Shown piece after piece: positions 46,839 to 55,951 of a DNA stretch of 64,000 nt. The position numbers and the translations under genes were made by a program. Position 1 is the stretch's first letter, and each line of letters begins with the position of its first letter. The stretch comes from Oscillatoriaceae cyanobacterium M7585_C2015_266 (GTDB lineage: Bacteria > Cyanobacteriota > Cyanobacteriia > Cyanobacteriales > Oscillatoriaceae): the NCBI GenBank assembly GCA_015295835.1, contig DVEG01000027.1, forward strand, positions 124,001-188,000, in the 5' to 3' direction. The notes beneath the pieces were generated by a model. It saw nothing but the letters and a program-made list of their open reading frames with translations, did not search any database and had not been told where the DNA came from.

Positions 46839-47483
46839 ATGAGTGTTAAAGTAATTATTTTTGATTTTGATGGCACTTTAGCCGACACTTTAGAATTGTT
46901 AATAAAAATTATCAATCGGTTGGCGGGAGAGTTTGGCTACAAGCCAGCTACCAAAGCCGATATCGAACGCCTGCAAAATTTAACTTCTAGAGAAATTATT
47001 AGGCAGTCAGGGATTGCTATTTTTAAAATTCCCTCCCTGTTACGACGCGTTAAAATAGAATTAAATAAAGAAATTCATTCCGTACTGCCTATAAAGGGAA
47101 TTGAGAAAGTTTTGAAAGAATTAAAACAGAAAGGGTATCGGTTGGGTATTTTAACATCTAACTCGCCAGAAAATGTGAAAATTTTTTTAGAAAATAACAA
47201 GCTTACTGATTTGTTTGATTATATATATTCCGGCTCAACGATTTTTGGCAAAAGTAAACTAATGAAATGGTTGCTGAAGCAAGAAAATTTGACACCGCAG
47301 GAAGTAATTTATGTAGGCGATGAGGTTCGAGATATCGAGGCGGCAAAGAAAAGTCGGATTGGAATGATTGCCGTCAGTTGGGGCTTTCATTCCAAACAGT
47401 TGCTGGCTGCACAGCAGCCCGATTGCGCAATCGATGAGCCAAGTCAACTGATTGAGGCTCTCGCCCGCTTGCAAAAATTATAA
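46839..47483 (+). CDS. HAD superfamily hydrolase, phosphoglycolate-phosphatase-like
   Basis: The 214-aa product has HAD motif I DFDGTLADT near the start, motif II ILTSNSPEN, the conserved lysine in GKSKLMKWLL and motif III VGDEVRDIEAAKK. This is the HAD-IA Gph-like group; the substrate could be 2-phosphoglycolate, the photorespiratory product, but other small phosphate esters are possible. ATG start. It lies 31 bp after queG on the same strand and may be co-transcribed with it. Confidence 0.85.
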   Translation: MSVKVIIFDFDGTLADTLELLIKIINRLAGEFGYKPATKADIERLQNLTSREIIRQSGIAIFKIPSLLRRVKIELNKEIHSVLPIKGIEKVLKELKQKGYRLGILTSNSPENVKIFLENNKLTDLFDYIYSGSTIFGKSKLMKWLLKQENLTPQEVIYVGDEVRDIEAAKKSRIGMIAVSWGFHSKQLLAAQQPDCAIDEPSQLIEALARLQKL

Positions 47484-49413
47484 TTATAGATATAGAGTAA
47501 TGAGGCGGCAAGGCGTTAAAAAAATATACTATCCTAATCTAAACTTAGAGAAAGCGATCGCAGTATCTTAAGTGTAGCCTGCAGTGCAAAATCTTTTCTC
47601 AATCTTTTCTCAATAGTGATATGATTTATGCTAAAGTGTTTAATATTAAGAAATTTTCGATATTCACTTAAAGTCATAAAGTCAGGCACTTATCACACCA
47701 ACAGCTAACGCATCCTACTGAGGAAGTTTGCTTTTGGCGAGTTCTAGCTTTAAGATATTATACTTGGGATATTCACCGGGGAGTATATGATTGATCTAAC
47801 CCCTCATGTATTTAACCATACAACAATCCTCCCGGCTCGAGACAAGAAAGAGAGTAGAGATTTTATTCATTTGAAGTGCATAATTATAATTAAAACAAGA
47901 ATAGCTATAAGCACTATATTCAACGATATCAATTAGTCAAAAACGCTCTAAGTAAAAACTTGAATGTTGCAAATCAAAAGTTTGTAAACCCAGTTTTTAG
48001 AGAAAGTCGTCTTGCTATATCTCCCTCCTCAGCCAATGCTGCGCTCGCTATTTTCCCCCCGCAAAGGAGTAATCGTTGGGGTGCATATAGAATACATGTA
48101 TTATTTGTATTATTAAACAACTACTGTAAAACTGAGAAACATTGAGCAGCCCCAAGTCATACGTAATTTCTAGGATATAATAAACAACAGCCCAGATTAG
48201 CGGTGTCCAAAAACAGCAAAAAAAATTAAGTGCAATCGAAGCTTTGCAGATAGCCCCTCTGTAGAAACCCGTAAGAAATCGCATCTAGGGATTGCTGCGG
48301 CTGCCGTCATGAAATGGGTAGGGTTCCCACACTTTTTTGACGCATCTGCAGTAGTGTTTGTCTGAGAAAATGTTAATTTATGAAATTAATCCCTGTCATA
48401 TTCCAAACTCTTGATTACAATAGCTGAGTAGGTTCTAATATTTGTTCAGATGAGTTTTTTGGCAAACTAAAGTAGTATTTAACAGAATCTATGAGCGGAA
48501 CTTGACGGCTAAAAAAGGGGGTGCGTGCCTAGCAGCGTGATTGCAGAAAGAACTGAGGGGTTTGAGACATCAGCCCAAATTCTAAGGCTAGCACATACCC
48601 TGCCTCAATCCTTCTTGCCTACAGCTTCGGCTGGCGGCAAAAGACAAACTCTGGCGTCGCCGCAATGGCTCGGCGAATCCTGCGGGCGAGAAAGTGCATG
48701 CTCTTTGAGAGCCTCTTCCCGAAGGCGGGATTCTGGCGCTTCAGGCACAAGCGCAAGCTTTATCCAAAAAAATTTTTGGCGTCGGGGGATATCGCCTCCA
48801 GGCAAGGCGCTAGTAGCGTACCGCACTTTAGAAAAGAGCGACTTTCGCCGCCTACAACAAACAGATAAAGCCAAACCACTCGCAGATGGTGTATGAAATT
48901 CAAGAACACAGGATAACAAGGGTGCATGAATGGTAATCGCTTTTGTTTTTTTCAAAACTCAGCCAATAAAAGTAAACCAAATCGTTTTTAAATAAAATCC
49001 TGAAAAGGAAAAGCAACGGTTTAACCGGAATGTCCGAGCGCGAAAGTGTTCGTCACTATAGAAGCGCGCGGCATATTGTCAACTTTTCAGGCATTGAGCT
49101 GAGATGAAATCAAAGGGCTAGACTTTAGCCCTTGGAAAGCTTGACCTTCCGAAACTAGAGTTAAACCAATCGAGCAGCGTGCAATTTTGGTGAACTAGGC
49201 TACAATCGGAGAGGTCTTCTTAAAAACCAAGATAAAGGTATTCTGTGGCGCTCATACCCGAACCTTAACAGGAGGGGAAAGGGTTTAGGTTTCGGTCGGC
49301 ACTTTCAACAGTTAAGGGAACTGTTTGTAGTAGGAGTTTCCGACTGTCAGAAGATAGACCGAGTGCGCTATCCAGAGATTAATTGTTTAAATAAGGAGCA
49401 TGAGGAACGCGGC
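47484..49413. other. 1.9-kb intergenic region without a convincing gene
   Basis: This is the longest gap of the window. Only short frames occur, none with recognisable family features. From 48525 to 48955 frames of 123 and 116 codons overlap on opposite strands over GC-rich sequence with small palindromes (TCCCG/CGGGA at 48717-48730), which looks like an intergenic repeat cluster rather than coding DNA. Other details are an 11-bp direct repeat (AATCTTTTCTC twice, about 47590-47612), a TATGAT box near 47620, a palindrome at 49113-49133 and a TACAAT box at 49201-49206 upstream of sigA. A long sigA leader or a small RNA could be encoded. Confidence 0.45.
49113..49133. repeat. palindrome AAGGGCTA/TAGCCCTT upstream of sigA
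   Basis: A perfect 8-bp stem with a 5-nt loop. GGGCTAAAGCCC-like palindromes are dispersed in several filamentous cyanobacterial genomes, often near transposon remnants. Here it could also end an upstream transcript. Confidence 0.5.
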
Positions 49414-50589
49414 ATGAACCAGGCTAACAATGTAATGGCAACTCTCGATCGCACAGAACAGGAAACCATCGGACAGCCTGAAAGTGATTTAGAAGATATG
49501 TTACTGGACGACATGGAAGATGAGTTGTTCAGCAACGAACAAGGCGATCAAGAAGTATTCATAGAAGATCAAAGCGAGCGGGATGAGAGTAAGTCTGGTA
49601 AGGTTCGCACAGCCCGTCGGAAAGCCCAGGCTAAAAAGAAGCATTACACGGAAGATTCTATTCGTCTTTACTTGCAAGAAATTGGGCGGATTCGACTGCT
49701 GCGAGCTGACGAGGAAATAGAACTGGCGCGTAAAATCGCTGACTTGTTGGAATTAGAGCGGGTGCGCGAACAACTGTACAATCAACTAGAGCGGACTCCC
49801 CACGAATCGGAGTGGGCTGAAGCCGTGAGCATGGATTTGTCAGAGTTTCGCCGTCGCCTGCACCTAGGTCGCCGGGCTAAGGAAAAAATGGTGCAGTCGA
49901 ACCTTCGTCTGGTGGTTTCGATCGCTAAAAAATATATGAATCGGGGTCTGTCATTCCAAGACCTGATTCAGGAAGGCAGCTTGGGTCTGATCCGGGCAGC
50001 AGAAAAATTTGACCACGAAAAGGGGTATAAATTCTCAACCTACGCGACTTGGTGGATTCGTCAGGCAATCACTCGTGCGATCGCAGATCAGTCGCGCACG
50101 ATTCGCCTCCCTGTTCACCTTTATGAAACAATCTCTCGGATTAAAAAGACCACCAAACTCCTCTCTCAAGAGATGGGCCGCAAGCCCACCGAAGAAGAAA
50201 TCGCCACCCGCATGGAAATGACCATCGAAAAGTTGCGCTTTATAGCTAAATCCGCTCAGTTACCTATTTCTCTAGAAACTCCCATCGGCAAAGAAGAAGA
50301 TTCTCGCCTGGGAGACTTTATCGAATCTGACGGCGAAACCCCCGAAGATCAGGTGGCTAAAAATCTGCTGCGCGAAGACCTAGAAAGTGTACTCGATACT
50401 CTAAGCCCCCGCGAACGCGATGTCTTACGGCTGCGCTACGGTTTGGATGACGGGCGTATGAAAACTCTTGAGGAAATCGGCCAGATATTTAATGTTACTC
50501 GCGAACGAATTCGCCAAATTGAAGCTAAAGCCCTGCGGAAATTGCGCCATCCTAATCGCAACAGTATTCTCAAAGAATACATCCGCTAA
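49414..50589 (+). CDS. sigA: principal RNA polymerase sigma factor SigA
   Basis: The group 1 sigma factor directs transcription of housekeeping and photosynthesis genes. The 391-aa product shows region 1.2 ([20 protein letters not shown]), region 2 ([57 protein letters not shown]), region 3 and region 4 ([20 protein letters not shown]). The acidic N-terminal tail with [13 protein letters not shown] is typical of cyanobacterial SigA. The ATG at 49414 follows GAGGA at 49402-49406; the frame is open 17 codons further but that part does not look conserved. It has a long, unexplained upstream region. Confidence 0.96.
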   Translation: MNQANNVMATLDRTEQETIGQPESDLEDMLLDDMEDELFSNEQGDQEVFIEDQSERDESKSGKVRTARRKAQAKKKHYTEDSIRLYLQEIGRIRLLRADEEIELARKIADLLELERVREQLYNQLERTPHESEWAEAVSMDLSEFRRRLHLGRRAKEKMVQSNLRLVVSIAKKYMNRGLSFQDLIQEGSLGLIRAAEKFDHEKGYKFSTYATWWIRQAITRAIADQSRTIRLPVHLYETISRIKKTTKLLSQEMGRKPTEEEIATRMEMTIEKLRFIAKSAQLPISLETPIGKEEDSRLGDFIESDGETPEDQVAKNLLREDLESVLDTLSPRERDVLRLRYGLDDGRMKTLEEIGQIFNVTRERIRQIEAKALRKLRHPNRNSILKEYIR

Positions 50590-50657
50590 CCACTAAGCAT
50601 GGCTAATCGCTAATATTCAAGCCATTAGTCATTAGCCACGCTATTCCCTAATAAAAA

Positions 50658-50687
50658 AACTGGGCATCCTGTTTGGAACTCCCAGTT
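50658..50687 (+). terminator. hairpin after sigA
   Basis: AACTGGG and CCCAGTT pair over 7 bp with a 16-nt loop about 70 bp after the sigA stop. No good T-run, so moderate confidence. Confidence 0.5.
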
Positions 50688-50758
50688 ATATTCGTTTGGA
50701 GATTGTTTGAGCTTTGGAAACGCTTGAATTGTTAATTGTTATTCTATTTACTGACAGC

Positions 50759-50794
50759 GGCTTCCCTCCGCGGGAAGCCCTGTCTTCAGGGCTG
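50759..50794. repeat. double hairpin, possibly an IS200/IS605-type end
   Basis: GGCTTCCC (50759-50766) pairs with GGGAAGCC (50772-50779), followed at once by GCCCTGTCTTCAGGGC. Two adjoining hairpins of this kind resemble the right end/guide-RNA region of IS200/IS605 elements with tnpB. No tnpB or tnpA is present, so at most a remnant. It may instead end the HLIP transcript. Confidence 0.4.
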
Positions 50795-50814
50795 GCAATG
50801 CTTGCGGTTTAACA

Positions 50815-50967
50815 TTACATCAGCCCGAAAAAGTGCAGCACGCCTTTGCCGGTAGCCAGTTCCAAAATCAGGGCAGCGGCAAAGCCAATCATCGCCAGAC
50901 GACCGTTCCAGTTTTCAGCGCCAGCGGTGAAACCCCATTCCCAAGTGTTACGATTATCCTTTTCCAT
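50815..50967 (-). CDS. high-light-inducible protein (HLIP/SCP, CAB-like)
   Basis: The 50-aa product has the single-helix chlorophyll-binding motif [16 protein letters not shown] followed by a hydrophobic stretch and GVLHFFGLM. HLIPs bind chlorophyll and carotenoids in thylakoids, protect photosystem assembly intermediates and quench excess energy; expression is normally induced by strong light. The ATG start has AAGGAAGAAG upstream on the minus strand. It converges with sigA. The exact Hli type (A to D) cannot be told from this sequence alone. Confidence 0.93.
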   Translation of the reverse strand: MEKDNRNTWEWGFTAGAENWNGRLAMIGFAAALILELATGKGVLHFFGLM

Positions 50968-51094
50968 TGTCTTCTTCCTTTAGCAACGTTTTGTTAACTT
51001 CTGTAAATGAATGTAACAAAGACTAGCGTCAGTGGCAACGAACACTCGGTTACGGTTGGAGTAGTGAATACCGTAATAGACAAGTTTGCTAGTT

Positions 51095-52309
51095 TTATGG
51101 GAAAATAGTAGCGCCAGTGTCGGGGTCGAAAAGGTGAAGTTTGTCAGGGGCGATCGCAATCCAGATTTTCTCGCCCAGCCGGAAGCAGCGCTCAGCATCG
51201 ACACGCACCTGAATTCGCTGCTGCTCTTTGACACCGCTATCTTCAATTAATCTGACAGATAAATAAGTCTCGTGCCCAAGTGCTTCGACAAGCTCCACTT
51301 GCACTTGCAGATTTTTGCTCGCTGGCAGACTAAGGCTCAAGTGTTCAGGGCGAATGCCCAAAATCAGCTCTCGCCCGTCGTATTTTCTCAACACCGGTGC
51401 CCAAACTTCCGGTAGGGTAAGACGAAATTGGGGATGCACTACCAATAAGGGTGCCTGAAACTGTACCGGCAGGAAATTCATCGGCGGCGAGCCAATGAAT
51501 TCGGCGACAAAACGGTTGGCTGGCTTACTGTAAAGTTCTAAAGGTTGGGCCACCTGTTGAATTTGACCCGCATGCATGACGGCAATGCGCTCGCCCATCG
51601 TCAGAGCTTCCGTCTGATCATGAGTAACATAAATAGTCGTAGTGCCAAGCTGTCTCTGGAGTTTTACAATTTGGGCGCGAGTTTCAGTGCGGAGCTTGGC
51701 ATCGAGATTAGAAAGCGGTTCATCCATAAGAAAAACTTGAGGATTGCGAGCGATTGCTCTGCCAAGGGCAACCCGCTGCTTTTGCCCCCCAGAAAGCTGT
51801 TTCGGTAACCGCTCTAACAACGAATCAATCTGTAGCAACTTTGCTACCGCTCGCACCCGCTCTTCAATCGCTTTTTCTTTTTCCGAAATATAGCGTAAGC
51901 CTTTGGGAAACGCTCGCGTTGCTGCAACTAACATATCCTCAACTAAACCCTTCCCCCACTCTTTCCCTCCTCTATTAGCGCGCCGCAGCCCGAAAGCAAT
52001 GTTATCGTACACCGTCAAATGGGGATAGAGGGCGTAATTTTGGAAAACCATCGCAATGTCGCGTTGCTTAGGAGGCAAATTATTAACGAGGCGCTCGCCA
52101 ATATAAATCTCACCAGCCGTAATTTCTTCCAGCCCTGCTAGCAAACGTAACAGCGTACTTTTTCCACAACCAGATGGCCCAACCAGTACCAGAAATTGGC
52201 CATCCTCTACCTCTAAGTTAATATCCCGCAATATAGATTTTTTTCCCCCTTTGCGAGCGGGGAAGCTTTTGTAAACGTTTTTGAAAGTTACTTTAGCCAC
52301 GACAGTCAA
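51095..52309 (-). CDS. sugar-type ABC transporter ATPase (UgpC/MsmK/MalK family)
   Basis: The 404-aa product has Walker A GPSGCGKST, Q-loop VFQNYALYPHLTVYDNIAFGL, signature LSGGQKQR, Walker B VFLMDEPLSNLD and a C-terminal regulatory TOBE domain (FIGSPPMNFLP, ILGIRPEHLSL). These proteins energise sugar or glycerol-phosphate importers and can be shared among several. An insert of about 40 residues (RANRGGKEWGKGLVEDMLVA and following) between the Q-loop and the signature is longer than in model members. Starts at TTG (52309) or GTG (52300). No permease or binding protein adjoins it. Confidence 0.88.
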   Translation of the reverse strand: MTVVAKVTFKNVYKSFPARKGGKKSILRDINLEVEDGQFLVLVGPSGCGKSTLLRLLAGLEEITAGEIYIGERLVNNLPPKQRDIAMVFQNYALYPHLTVYDNIAFGLRRANRGGKEWGKGLVEDMLVAATRAFPKGLRYISEKEKAIEERVRAVAKLLQIDSLLERLPKQLSGGQKQRVALGRAIARNPQVFLMDEPLSNLDAKLRTETRAQIVKLQRQLGTTTIYVTHDQTEALTMGERIAVMHAGQIQQVAQPLELYSKPANRFVAEFIGSPPMNFLPVQFQAPLLVVHPQFRLTLPEVWAPVLRKYDGRELILGIRPEHLSLSLPASKNLQVQVELVEALGHETYLSVRLIEDSGVKEQQRIQVRVDAERCFRLGEKIWIAIAPDKLHLFDPDTGATIFP

Positions 52310-52620
52310 TATCCACTACAATAAAAAAACACTTCCTGCAGCACTTACTGCCATTATTAGTTTTTTCAAATATTATTCAAGTTCCCAAATTTAGGAAATT
52401 GAATAATAATAACATGCAGGCACGCAGGCTTATTCATCACAAGCGATCGCTTGTTCATATTGTAACATTATTTACCCTAAAAACCATCAAAAATATAAAC
52501 CATTTTACTGCAAAATTAAATATTAAAATATTTTTGAAAAATTCTTGCAATTTTTAATTAAAAAATAAATTGAAATTTAAAAATAATAAACCCGGTTTTT
52601 TTTGAACCGGGTTTATTATT
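52310..52620. other. AT-rich intergenic region
   Basis: Mostly A/T-rich sequence with one 16-bp palindrome, ACAAGCGATCGCTTGT (52439-52454), built around HIP1, and the terminator at 52582-52620. No gene is seen. Confidence 0.5.
52582..52620 (-). terminator. perfect 16-bp hairpin terminator
   Basis: AATAATAAACCCGGTT (52582-52597) and AACCGGGTTTATTATT (52605-52620) pair without a mismatch around a 7-nt loop. It abuts the stop codon of the C39-like gene. The arms are A/T-rich outside a CCCGG core, so either strand ends in T-rich sequence. Confidence 0.85.
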
Positions 52621-53397
52621 TTAAGCGGAAATAAAATGAACCCAAAAGCTGCCGTCAGGGATACAAGTTCGACGAATCAAACCATAAGAATAGTGGAGAT
52701 AGGCACCGCTTAAGTCGGTACGGTAGCCATCAGAGAACCACTCACCATAAGGATCGTGAACGATAAAGCCATTAGGATCATAACCAACAACAACAATAAT
52801 GTGACCGAAAGAAGTAAAATATCCGTGAATCACACAAGGATTTCTAGCAGCCAGCCAATCTTTAACGGCATCGATAGTAGCATTACGTTTGAAATCATCT
52901 TTGCGACCATAATCTCTAACAATTATGGCCAAATGTTCCGGTTCGTGACGGTTCAATCCTTTGCTAAGCGCATATTGATAAAGTTCGTCTTCAAATTGCC
53001 CTACATAAGTTTTGCGCGGAGTTTTTAGGTACTCTAGGCACATGGCAATTGAAGTAACATTACAAGAGCCGGTGGGATTGTACCAGTTATCCAGTTGCGA
53101 TTTGTATGGAACTGGTAGTTTGATAGAATTTGGTCTGGGTTTGGGATAAGCGATCGCTTGTTTGCCGCCATCGGCAAAAATTTGAACATGTTGCCCAAAA
53201 GCATACCAAGTATTCCGACCTTTAAAACTCTCTTTACTGAGAGCAAATCGAACATGATTACGCTCGAAAGTATAAGAGTGGAGTTCAAATTGCTGACCCG
53301 CTTCCACAATATGTTTTTCTTCATCTGGAAGCGAGGAAGATTGAATAGGGCGAGTTTTAAATACAGTTTGCCTGAGAGTCTTGAGAATAGGTGCCAT
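52621..53397 (-). CDS. C39-like cysteine peptidase with N-terminal SH3-like domain
   Basis: The 258-aa product has an N-terminal beta-rich region (about 1-88) resembling bacterial SH3/binding modules and a C-terminal peptidase C39-2-type domain: LPVPYKSQLDNWYNPTGSCN with the catalytic cysteine, FTSFGHIIVVVGYD with histidine, and FIVHDPYGEW with the aspartate. Related proteins are phage or bacterial cell-wall or bacteriocin-type peptidases. No signal peptide is visible, so export would need another path or cell lysis. It is alone. The ATG start follows from the conserved domain. Confidence 0.78.
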   Translation of the reverse strand: MAPILKTLRQTVFKTRPIQSSSLPDEEKHIVEAGQQFELHSYTFERNHVRFALSKESFKGRNTWYAFGQHVQIFADGGKQAIAYPKPRPNSIKLPVPYKSQLDNWYNPTGSCNVTSIAMCLEYLKTPRKTYVGQFEDELYQYALSKGLNRHEPEHLAIIVRDYGRKDDFKRNATIDAVKDWLAARNPCVIHGYFTSFGHIIVVVGYDPNGFIVHDPYGEWFSDGYRTDLSGAYLHYSYGLIRRTCIPDGSFWVHFISA

Positions 53398-53565
53398 ATT
53401 AGAAACCTGCCAAAAAATTTGCCTTATTCATTTATCGAACCAATATTTTTTTATTCGCACCCTTAGCGCTATCCGTCAGGATTTTCTTCTCTCAGGGCAG
53501 ATTACTTACATCTCCTGCTATGCTGAAATAAAATTGCCCTGCTAGAATCGCCCGCTTACCAACTT

Positions 53566-54756
53566 ATGACTGAACCACGCATTGTTATTCTCGGCGGTGG
53601 CTTTGGCGGATTGTATACCGCCCTGCGTTTAAGTCAGTTTCCCTGGATAAAGCCCCAAAAGCCAGAAATCATTCTTATTGATCAGAATGATCGCTTCCTG
53701 TTTTCACCCCTGCTTTACGAAATCCTGACTGGCGAACTACAAACCTGGGAAATTGCCCCGCCCTTTGAAGAACTTTTGAGAAATACTGACATTCGCTTTC
53801 ATCAAGGAGAGGTTGTGGCAATTGACGTAGACTCCGAGAAAAAAGTGTTGCTAAAAGATGGTAGCGATTTTACCTATGATCGTCTGGTATTAGCCCTCGG
53901 AGGAGAAACACCCTTGCATATGGTGCCGGGAGCGAATGAATATGCTTTCCCCTTCCGTACAGTCAAAGATGCCTACCGAGTCGAAGAACGCCTAAGAGCT
54001 TTAGAAACCTCTGAAAAAGAATTTATCCGCGTAGTAATTGTGGGAGCTGGTTACAGCGGAGTGGAGCTGGCTTGTAAATTGGCAGATAGACTAGGGGAGC
54101 GAGGGCGCATCCGGATCATAGAACAAGCCGAAATGATTTTGCGAACCTCCAGCGAGTTTAACCGCGAAGCTGCTATGCGGGCTTTAGAAGAGCGCCGCGT
54201 TTTTCTAGATTTAGAAACGACAGTAGAATCTCTCGACGCTGAGACGATTTCGCTGCTATACAAAGGACAAATAGACAGGATTCCAGCAGATATAGTACTA
54301 TGGACTGTGGGAACACGAGTAGCGGCAGCAGTGCGCGAGCTTCCTCTTAAGAAAAATAGTCGCGGGCAGTTAGTCACCTTACCGACACTGCAAGCAGTCG
54401 AGCGCCAAGAAATTTTCGCCCTCGGAGATTTAGCCGACTGTAAAGATGCCGAAGGGCAGCAGGTGCCCGCTACAGCTCAGGCTGCTATTCAGCAAGCTGA
54501 TTATGTCGCTTGGAATGTTTGGGCATCTCTGAGCGCTCGCCCCCTTTTACCATTCCGCTATCAGGCAGTCGGCGAAATGATGACATTAGGTATTGATAAC
54601 GCCACCCTCACCGGTTTAGGAATCAAACTAGATGGCATTCTTGCTCACCTCGTTCGCCGTCTGGTTTATCTGTATCGTATGCCCACTTTTGATCACCAGT
54701 TGAAAGTCGCTTTTAATTGGATTACACAGCCCTTACAGGCTATACTTTCAAGTTAA
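53566..54756 (+). CDS. ndbB: type II NAD(P)H dehydrogenase, NdbB-like demethylphylloquinone reductase
   Basis: The 396-aa flavoprotein has an FAD motif IVILGGGFGGLYTALRL at residues 6-22, an NAD(P) motif VVIVGAGYSGVELACKLADR, and ALGDLADCKD near the C-terminal FAD site. FLFSPLLYEILTGELQTWEI and GRPLLP-like ARPLLPFRYQAVGEMM match the NdbB/NDC1 group, shown in Synechocystis and plants to reduce demethylphylloquinone in vitamin K1 synthesis. A plain NDH-2 is the alternative. Starts at ATG. It would act at the thylakoid membrane surface. Confidence 0.85.
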   Translation: MTEPRIVILGGGFGGLYTALRLSQFPWIKPQKPEIILIDQNDRFLFSPLLYEILTGELQTWEIAPPFEELLRNTDIRFHQGEVVAIDVDSEKKVLLKDGSDFTYDRLVLALGGETPLHMVPGANEYAFPFRTVKDAYRVEERLRALETSEKEFIRVVIVGAGYSGVELACKLADRLGERGRIRIIEQAEMILRTSSEFNREAAMRALEERRVFLDLETTVESLDAETISLLYKGQIDRIPADIVLWTVGTRVAAAVRELPLKKNSRGQLVTLPTLQAVERQEIFALGDLADCKDAEGQQVPATAQAAIQQADYVAWNVWASLSARPLLPFRYQAVGEMMTLGIDNATLTGLGIKLDGILAHLVRRLVYLYRMPTFDHQLKVAFNWITQPLQAILSS

Positions 54757-54800
54757 AAATAAATAAATAGCCAATTACCCCTTAACCCTGCCTAACTAAC

Positions 54801-55496
54801 ATGAATGAAAATAACAAACGCCCGAAAGTAATTTTTCTCGATGCTGTTGGTACCCTATTTGGCGTGCGGGGTAGTGTGGGTGAGGTGTATGCTTCTATTG
54901 CTTGGAAGTATGGCGTTGCTGTTTCGGCTGAGGTGCTAAATCGAGCTTTTTTTGAGAGCTTTAAGGTGGCTGAACCAGCGTGCTTTCCTGGGGTTAGTGC
55001 TGTTGATTTGCCGCAGCAAGAATACCGCTGGTGGCACGCTATCGCCCTGCAAACTTTTCACAGAGCTAATGTTCTACATTACTTCTCAAATTTCGACGAT
55101 TTTTTTGCCAATCTCTACGCCCACTTTGCTACTGCTGCCCCCTGGTTTGTCTACCCTGACGTGTACAAAACTCTAGAAAGTTGGCACCATCGAGGGATTG
55201 AATTAGGTATTTTGTCTAATTTTGATTCCCGAATTTATGCAGTTTTAAAGGCGTTAAATTTGGCTGATTTTTTTAAGTCAGTGACGATTTCTACAGAAAT
55301 AGGTGCCGCTAAACCGGATGCGAAAATTTTCGCTGCCGCTTTGCAAAAACACGGCTGTGCGCCTGGTGAGGCTTTACACATCGGAGATAGTTTTGAGGAA
55401 GATTATCAGGGAGCGATCGCAGCAGGTTTGCAAAGTTTTTGGCTGCAGCGCGACAAAAATGGCAATGATTCCAGATTAGAAAGTATATTGCTGTAA
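54801..55496 (+). CDS. HAD-IA family hydrolase
   Basis: The 231-aa product has a HAD core: motif I VIFLDAVGTLFGVRG, motif II ILSNFD, the conserved lysine in GAAKPDAKIF and motif III HIGDSFEEDYQGAIAAG. In motif I the second aspartate of DxDxT is replaced by Val (DAVGT), as in the REG-2/HDHD3-like subgroup, which may be non-phosphatase or have altered chemistry. Substrate unknown. ATG start. It is preceded by ndbB by 44 bp, and followed by a GFA gene at 27 bp, so the three may be co-transcribed. Confidence 0.85.
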   Translation: MNENNKRPKVIFLDAVGTLFGVRGSVGEVYASIAWKYGVAVSAEVLNRAFFESFKVAEPACFPGVSAVDLPQQEYRWWHAIALQTFHRANVLHYFSNFDDFFANLYAHFATAAPWFVYPDVYKTLESWHHRGIELGILSNFDSRIYAVLKALNLADFFKSVTISTEIGAAKPDAKIFAAALQKHGCAPGEALHIGDSFEEDYQGAIAAGLQSFWLQRDKNGNDSRLESILL

Positions 55497-55523
55497 AGAA
55501 ATAGCTTTTTTGGAAAGTTACAA

Positions 55524-55916
55524 ATGAACGAAATAATTAGTTATGAAGGTGGATGTCACTGTGGTGCAGTACGGTTTCGAGTGAATGTGAAGGAACACGT
55601 TGCAACGGAGTGCAATTGTTCTATTTGTAGGAAAAAAGGATTTTTGCATTTAATTGTCTCTGCTGAGAATTTTACCTTACTGCAAGGGGAAGAATTTCTG
55701 ACAACTTATACATTTAATACGGGGATTGCTAAACATACATTTTGCCGCCTTTGCGGGATTCACTCATTTTATCGCCCGCGCTCGCATCCTGATGGTTTTT
55801 CTGTGAATGTTCGTTGTTTGGATGGGGATGTTCGCGCTCGCTTTCGTATCATTTCCTTTGATGGTGCTCACTGGGAAGAGAACATCGAGCAACTGCGCAA
55901 TTCCTTGACACTTTAA
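55524..55916 (+). CDS. GFA/CENP-V family zinc protein
   Basis: The 130-aa product has the zinc-binding cysteines of the glutathione-dependent formaldehyde-activating (GFA) fold: GGCHCGAVRF at the start, TECNCSIC, then HTFCRLCGIHSFYRP. True GFA enzymes bind S-hydroxymethylglutathione, but most small bacterial members have other, unknown roles. The gene follows the HAD gene by 27 bp. ATG start. A long imperfect inverted repeat (55916-55926 with 55964-55974) joins its 3' end to that of the convergent DUF4278 gene. Confidence 0.88.
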   Translation: MNEIISYEGGCHCGAVRFRVNVKEHVATECNCSICRKKGFLHLIVSAENFTLLQGEEFLTTYTFNTGIAKHTFCRLCGIHSFYRPRSHPDGFSVNVRCLDGDVRARFRIISFDGAHWEENIEQLRNSLTL

Positions 55917-55951
55917 ACGGTTAAGGGCGCAATCTCCCTCCCCCAATTTTA

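Noticed and set aside
48525-48955. Overlapping open frames of more than 110 codons on opposite strands
   Set aside because: Neither shows a recognisable family, a ribosome-binding site or protein-like conservation; the segment looks like structured repeat DNA.
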